Below the pieces are notes generated by a model. That model had not been told where the DNA came from. It saw only the letters and a list, made by a program, of their open reading frames with translations, and made no database searches. From an uncultured Lachnospiraceae bacterium (GTDB lineage: Bacteria > Bacillota > Clostridia > Lachnospirales > Lachnospiraceae): a DNA stretch of 64,000 nt. A program made the translations under genes and the position numbers. The stretch spans positions 1 through 64,000 of the forward strand of contig CAJUDZ010000001.1 in assembly GCA_910584965.1 (NCBI GenBank), given 5' to 3'. Positions 60,074-64,000 of the stretch are shown piece after piece (the first letter of the stretch is position 1; every line of letters begins with the position of its first letter).

Positions 60074-60961
60074 ATGAGCAGCATAACAATTATTACCCCA
60101 ACTTATAACAGGGCTGATCTGCTTCCGAGGCTTTATGAAAGCCTGCAGAGGCAAAGCTGTCAGGATTTCGAATGGATGGTCATTGACGACGGGAGCCGGG
60201 ACGGCACGGAAGAGCTGATGCGGCGTTATATTCAGGAAAAAAAATTGCCCATTTATTATGAAAAACAGTCAAACGGGGGGAAACATACCGCACTGAACCG
60301 CGGCATTGCGAAGATAAAGTCCCGAATGACATTTATTGTGGACAGCGACGATTATCTGACGCCCGATGCGGTGGAAGTGATTCTGTCCTATCATGAAAAA
60401 TACCGGAATACCGAAAAACTGTGTGGATACAGTTTTTTAAGATGCCATCAGGACGGCCGCGTTAATACGGCGTATTTTCCGGAGGATGAAAAGCTGGACA
60501 CCTATCTGTCCGTCCGGATTAACGGCAATATCGGCGGAGACAAGGCGGAGGTTTTTTATACGGAGATTTTGCAAAAATATACGTTTCCCGTATTCGAGGG
60601 TGAAAAATACATGCCGGAAGACGTTGTCTGGATGCGGATGTCCGGCCCTTACCGGATGCTGCATGTCAACAGAGGCATTTATATCTGCGATTATCTCGAA
60701 GGCGGTCTGACCCAAAGCGGACGGAATATGAAAATTCATTCGCCCAAAGGTATGATGCTCCGCTCCGAGGTTTATCTGAATACGAAGGAGACCTGTTTTC
60801 GCGTCAGAGTCAAGATGATGCTGTTATATCAGATTTACGGGAAGTTTGCCGGATGCGGTCCGGGAGAACTTTTTAAAAGGGCGCGGCAGAAATGGCTTTG
60901 GCTGATCTGCTATCTGCCGTCCTGTATTTTGCACGGAAGATGGAAAAAGAAATACGTATGA
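60074..60961 (+). CDS. Family 2 glycosyltransferase, capsule/EPS type
   Basis: 295 residues. GT-A features include ITIITPTYNRADLLPRLYESL, the donor site FEWMVIDDGSRDGT, and the metal-binding FIVDSDDYL (DSDD). The acceptor stretch GEKYMPEDVVWMRM is typical of EPS glycosyltransferases. It is the first gene of a cluster with UDP-glucose dehydrogenase and UDP-glucuronate epimerase, so a uronic-acid-containing polymer is expected. AAAAGGAAAC precedes the ATG. Confidence 0.92.
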   Translation: MSSITIITPTYNRADLLPRLYESLQRQSCQDFEWMVIDDGSRDGTEELMRRYIQEKKLPIYYEKQSNGGKHTALNRGIAKIKSRMTFIVDSDDYLTPDAVEVILSYHEKYRNTEKLCGYSFLRCHQDGRVNTAYFPEDEKLDTYLSVRINGNIGGDKAEVFYTEILQKYTFPVFEGEKYMPEDVVWMRMSGPYRMLHVNRGIYICDYLEGGLTQSGRNMKIHSPKGMMLRSEVYLNTKETCFRVRVKMMLLYQIYGKFAGCGPGELFKRARQKWLWLICYLPSCILHGRWKKKYV

Positions 60962-61086
60962 AAAGCGGGGAGCGGACGGGCGAATACGGGCTTCCGGGAA
61001 ACTGAACGGGAATACAGATGAAAGAGAAGTAAACAAGGAAATATGGAACAAAATTGGCGCATACTGATACAAGAAGGAGAAAAGAA

Positions 61087-62397
61087 ATGAAAATAGCAGT
61101 TGCAGGAACAGGATATGTAGGTCTGGTTGCGGGGGTCTGTTTTGCGGAAAAAGGGCATGACGTGACCTGCGTGGATGTGGATGCGGAGAAAGTGAAGCTG
61201 ATGGAATCGGGAATTACGCCGATTTACGAAGAAGGGCTGGAGGAACTGATGCGGAAAAACAACGCAGCCGGAAGACTCCACTATACGACGGATTATCAGA
61301 CCGCTTATAAAAATGCGGAGGCCATTTTTATCGGTGTCGGAACGCCGGAGCAGCCGGACGGTTCCGCCAATCTCAGCTATATCGCGACAGTTTCCAGACA
61401 GATTGCGGAATCCATCGAACAGGATTGTCTGGTCGTCGTAAAATCTACGGTCCCGGTCGGAACAAACGACAAGGTAGAACAGTTTATCCGGGATTTCCTC
61501 GTGCGGGATGTGAAGGTGGAAGTCGCTTCCAACCCGGAATTTCTGGCGCAGGGTTCTGCGGTGCATGACACGCTGCATGCGGCGAGAATCATCATCGGAA
61601 CCGAAAGCGTGGAAGCGGAGGCGGTATTACGGAAAATATACGAGCCGTTCGGCCTTCCGATCGTTTCGGTGAACAGACGTTCGTCGGAAATGATTAAATA
61701 TGCCTGCAATGATTTTCTGGCATTGAAGATTTCCTATATGAACGATATCGCCAATTTATGCGAACTGGTGGGCGCGGATATCGACGCGGTCGCGGAGGGC
61801 ATGAGCTATGACGCCCGAATCGGCTCGAAATTTCTGAATGCCGGCATCGGCTATGGCGGAAGCTGTTTTCCGAAAGACACGAAGGCGCTGAAATACATCG
61901 CGCATCAGCATGGCTACACGCTCCGGACTGTAGAGGCGGCGGTTGATGTGAACGCGGAGCAGAAGACGAAACTTTATCAGAAAGCGAGCAACCGGATGAT
62001 TACGTTCCAGAATCTGCGGACGGCTGTTCTGGGGCTGGCTTTTAAGCCCGGAACCGACGATCTGCGGGAAGCTCCGTCGCTCGATAACGTGGAACTGCTG
62101 CTAGAGAACGGTGCGGATATTTATGCTTATGACCCGATTGCCGCGGAGAACTTTAAAAAACGTTATCCGGAAGGAAAGCACGGCAGAGGAACGATTCATT
62201 ATGTAGATTCCGCACAGGAAGCGCTGAAGGACGCACATATCTGTTTTGTATTCACGGAGTGGAAAGAAATCAGGAATATCCCGGCGGAAGACTTTAAAAA
62301 ACTGATGCGCGTTCCGCTCGTATATGACGGAAGAAATATTTTTGATATCAAAACAATGAAAGATGCAGGAATTGAGTATTACAGCATCGGACGCTGA
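61087..62397 (+). CDS. UDP-glucose 6-dehydrogenase
   Basis: 436 residues from the ATG after AGAAGGAG. The N-terminal NAD-binding GTGYVGLVAGVCF, the linker VVKSTVPVGTND, and the catalytic Cys260 in GGSCFPKDTKALKY are complete. It oxidises UDP-glucose twice to UDP-glucuronate using NAD+. The following gene converts this product to UDP-galacturonate, so the pair supplies uronic acids for the polysaccharide. The 447-residue reading from an upstream start lacks a ribosome site. Confidence 0.95.
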   Translation: MKIAVAGTGYVGLVAGVCFAEKGHDVTCVDVDAEKVKLMESGITPIYEEGLEELMRKNNAAGRLHYTTDYQTAYKNAEAIFIGVGTPEQPDGSANLSYIATVSRQIAESIEQDCLVVVKSTVPVGTNDKVEQFIRDFLVRDVKVEVASNPEFLAQGSAVHDTLHAARIIIGTESVEAEAVLRKIYEPFGLPIVSVNRRSSEMIKYACNDFLALKISYMNDIANLCELVGADIDAVAEGMSYDARIGSKFLNAGIGYGGSCFPKDTKALKYIAHQHGYTLRTVEAAVDVNAEQKTKLYQKASNRMITFQNLRTAVLGLAFKPGTDDLREAPSLDNVELLLENGADIYAYDPIAAENFKKRYPEGKHGRGTIHYVDSAQEALKDAHICFVFTEWKEIRNIPAEDFKKLMRVPLVYDGRNIFDIKTMKDAGIEYYSIGR

Positions 62398-62460
62398 TAA
62401 GAACCGGGAAGAATGCCGTAAGGGAAGACATTTTTCTCAGGCAGAAAATTAGGAGGGCAC

Positions 62461-63468
62461 ATGAACGGACTGGATATCGGGAAAACATATTTGATTACGG
62501 GCGGAGCAGGTTTTATCGGGTACCACCTGTCGAAGAGCCTTCTCGAGAAAGGGGCGGCGGTCATCGGGTTCGATAACCTGAACGATTATTATGATGTTTC
62601 TCTGAAAAAGGATCGGCTGGCGGTCTTAAAACAATATGAACATTATACGTTTATTAAGGGCAATCTCGCGGAAAAAAGCGATGTATTCCGGCTTTTTCAG
62701 GAATACCATCCGCAGGTTGTGGTAAACCTCGGGGCACAGGCGGGCGTTCGGTACAGTATCGATAATCCCGATGCCTATATGCAGTCAAATGTCATGGGAT
62801 TTTTTCATATTTTGGAAGGGTGCCGGTATTTCCCGGTGGAGCATCTCGTGTACGCGTCGTCCAGCTCCGTATACGGCGGCAATGAGAAGGTTCCGTTTTC
62901 CACGCAGGATAAGGTGGACGAGCCGGTCAGCCTTTATGCGGCAACCAAGAAGTCGAACGAACTGATGGCTTACGCTTACAGCAGGCTGTATCGGATTCCG
63001 GTAACGGGACTGCGCTTTTTTACGGTGTATGGTCCTTACGGAAGGCCGGATATGGCGTATTTTAAGTTTACGAAAAAAATTATGGAAGGCGAACCGATTC
63101 AGATCTACAATAAAGGCGATATGTACCGTGATTTTACCTATATCGACGATATTGTAAAGGGTGTGGAGAACATTCTCTGCAATCCGCCCGGAAAAGATGA
63201 AAAAGGCGCGGCGAGCAGATTGTATAATATCGGAAACCATCAGCCCGTGAAGCTGATGGAATTTATCGAAACGTTGGAAAAATGTCTCGGAAAGACGGCG
63301 GTAAAGGAATATCTTCCGATGCAGCCGGGGGACGTATATCAGACCTATGCTGACGTCAGCGGGCTGATGCGGGATTATGATTTTAAGCCGGATACGCCGT
63401 TAGAAGAAGGACTCAGGCAGTTTGCGGCATGGTATATGGAATATTACCGCGGTCAGGACGGCAGATAG
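62461..63468 (+). CDS. UDP-glucuronate 4-epimerase (NAD-dependent SDR)
   Basis: 335 residues of the extended short-chain dehydrogenase family. The nucleotide-binding TGGAGFIGYHLSKSL, the active-site Tyr159/Lys163 in YAATKK with an SSSVYG stretch before it, and the substrate loop TVYGPYGRPDMAYFKFT are typical of UDP-glucuronate 4-epimerase. It interconverts UDP-glucuronate and UDP-galacturonate. It acts on the product of the preceding gene. AGGAGGG precedes the ATG. Confidence 0.93.
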   Translation: MNGLDIGKTYLITGGAGFIGYHLSKSLLEKGAAVIGFDNLNDYYDVSLKKDRLAVLKQYEHYTFIKGNLAEKSDVFRLFQEYHPQVVVNLGAQAGVRYSIDNPDAYMQSNVMGFFHILEGCRYFPVEHLVYASSSSVYGGNEKVPFSTQDKVDEPVSLYAATKKSNELMAYAYSRLYRIPVTGLRFFTVYGPYGRPDMAYFKFTKKIMEGEPIQIYNKGDMYRDFTYIDDIVKGVENILCNPPGKDEKGAASRLYNIGNHQPVKLMEFIETLEKCLGKTAVKEYLPMQPGDVYQTYADVSGLMRDYDFKPDTPLEEGLRQFAAWYMEYYRGQDGR

Positions 63469-63486
63469 AAAGGCACGGAGAACAGC

Positions 63487-64000
63487 ATGGAGAGTGAAGG
63501 AAGAAAAATACCGGTCCTGTATCTGGTCGTTCCCTGTTATAACGAAGAGGAAGTTGTGGAGAAATCGGCGCGGGTCATGGGCGATAAGCTGCGCAGACTG
63601 ATTGGGGAAGGAAAAATCAGGCAGGGCAGTAAGATTATGTTTGTAAATGACGGCAGCAGGGATAATACGCTGCGGCTGCTGCATCAGATCGCGTCGGAAG
63701 ATACGCTGTATTCCGTCGTCAGCCTGGCGGGCAATTACGGACATCAGAGCGCGATTCTTGCAGGGATGATGACGGCAAAAGACCATGCGGATGCGGTCGT
63801 TACGATCGACGCTGATTTACAGCAGGATATCGAAGCGCTGGATAAATTTCTGGCGTGCTATATGGCAGGAAGCGAGGTCGTGTACGGCGTGCGGAACGAC
63901 AGACATTCCGACGGCACTTTTAAGAAAGGCAGCGCGACTATTTACTATAAGCTGATGCACTTGCTGGGAAGCAAGGTCATCGCCAACCACGCGGATTACC
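63487..64000 (+). CDS. DPM1/GtrB-like family 2 glycosyltransferase, cut at the window edge
   Basis: The first 171 codons of a longer gene. GT2 motifs include LYLVVPCYNEEEVVEKSARV, VNDGSRDNT, SLAGNYGHQSAILAGM and the metal-site TIDADLQQ. This branch charges undecaprenyl phosphate with a sugar and usually has two C-terminal membrane helices, beyond the window here. It is the fourth gene of the operon and would provide a lipid-linked sugar for wall or EPS modification. The reading frame remains open at base 64000. Confidence 0.9.
   Translation, partial: MESEGRKIPVLYLVVPCYNEEEVVEKSARVMGDKLRRLIGEGKIRQGSKIMFVNDGSRDNTLRLLHQIASEDTLYSVVSLAGNYGHQSAILAGMMTAKDHADAVVTIDADLQQDIEALDKFLACYMAGSEVVYGVRNDRHSDGTFKKGSATIYYKLMHLLGSKVIANHADY

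Overview
The window looks like chromosomal DNA of a Gram-positive anaerobic Clostridia, most likely Lachnospiraceae (inference). The grounds are strong AGGAGG-type ribosome sites, TTGACA/TATAAT promoters, an AgrB/AgrD peptide system, GHKL/LytTR signalling pairs, a DUF5685 protein and a YolD-like/UmuC pair. No tRNA, rRNA or CRISPR array was seen. Base composition changes along the window: about 1-13.5 kb, 41.8-44.5 kb and the first half of the gene at 51.8 kb are clearly AT-richer than the rest.

Region 1 (0.3-13.5 kb) is an AT-rich island that reads as one multi-part sensing or conflict locus. A TIR-STAND-TPR protein is divergent from a run of genes: a small membrane protein, a MinD-like ATPase with two C-terminal membrane helices, a TPR-CHAT caspase-like protease and a small winged-helix-like protein. 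These are followed by a von Willebrand A / PP2C phosphatase / Ser-Thr kinase triad (as in E. coli YegL/YegK/YegI and the TerY-type triads), a VTT-family membrane protein and a DUF5685 protein. NAD-cleaving, protease and phospho-switch modules together suggest immunity or programmed cell death; this is the best candidate for an undescribed system.

Region 2 (13.7-25 kb) holds a GNAT remnant and an intact SSAT-like acetyltransferase, a polar amino-acid ABC importer (permease, ATPase, lipoprotein), and a minus-strand run of a small protein, a giant DUF4132 protein, a Y-family polymerase and a YolD-like protein.

Region 3 (25-33 kb) is a toxin-antitoxin/defence-like stretch: a RelA/SpoT-domain protein with a DGQHR (DndB-like) partner, an MqsR toxin with an MqsA-HTH-Panacea antitoxin, a PIN toxin gene broken by an in-frame stop, a MutT-type Nudix enzyme and small stress proteins (DUF3795, MmcQ/YjbR, PNPOx-like). 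A structured 96-nt direct repeat precedes a small kinase-like gene.

Region 4 (33-47 kb) carries transporters (MFS, ABC-2, MATE, and an ABC exporter divergent from an Rgg-like regulator), a carboxylesterase, and a three-gene base-excision-repair operon (YcaQ-like, deoxyinosine glycosylase, TagI).

Region 5 (47-59 kb) is signalling: two chemotaxis receptors, two LytTR response regulators, an AgrC-like membrane kinase and a soluble GHKL kinase, an AgrB/AgrD pair whose AgrD was found by reading the DNA directly, and decayed Rpn-nuclease and ParDE-like genes. Region 6 (58.8-64 kb) has a LacI regulator followed by an exopolysaccharide operon (GT2, UDP-glucose dehydrogenase, UDP-glucuronate epimerase, a DPM1-like GT2 cut by the window end), with a strong terminator hairpin between a candidate promoter and the first gene.
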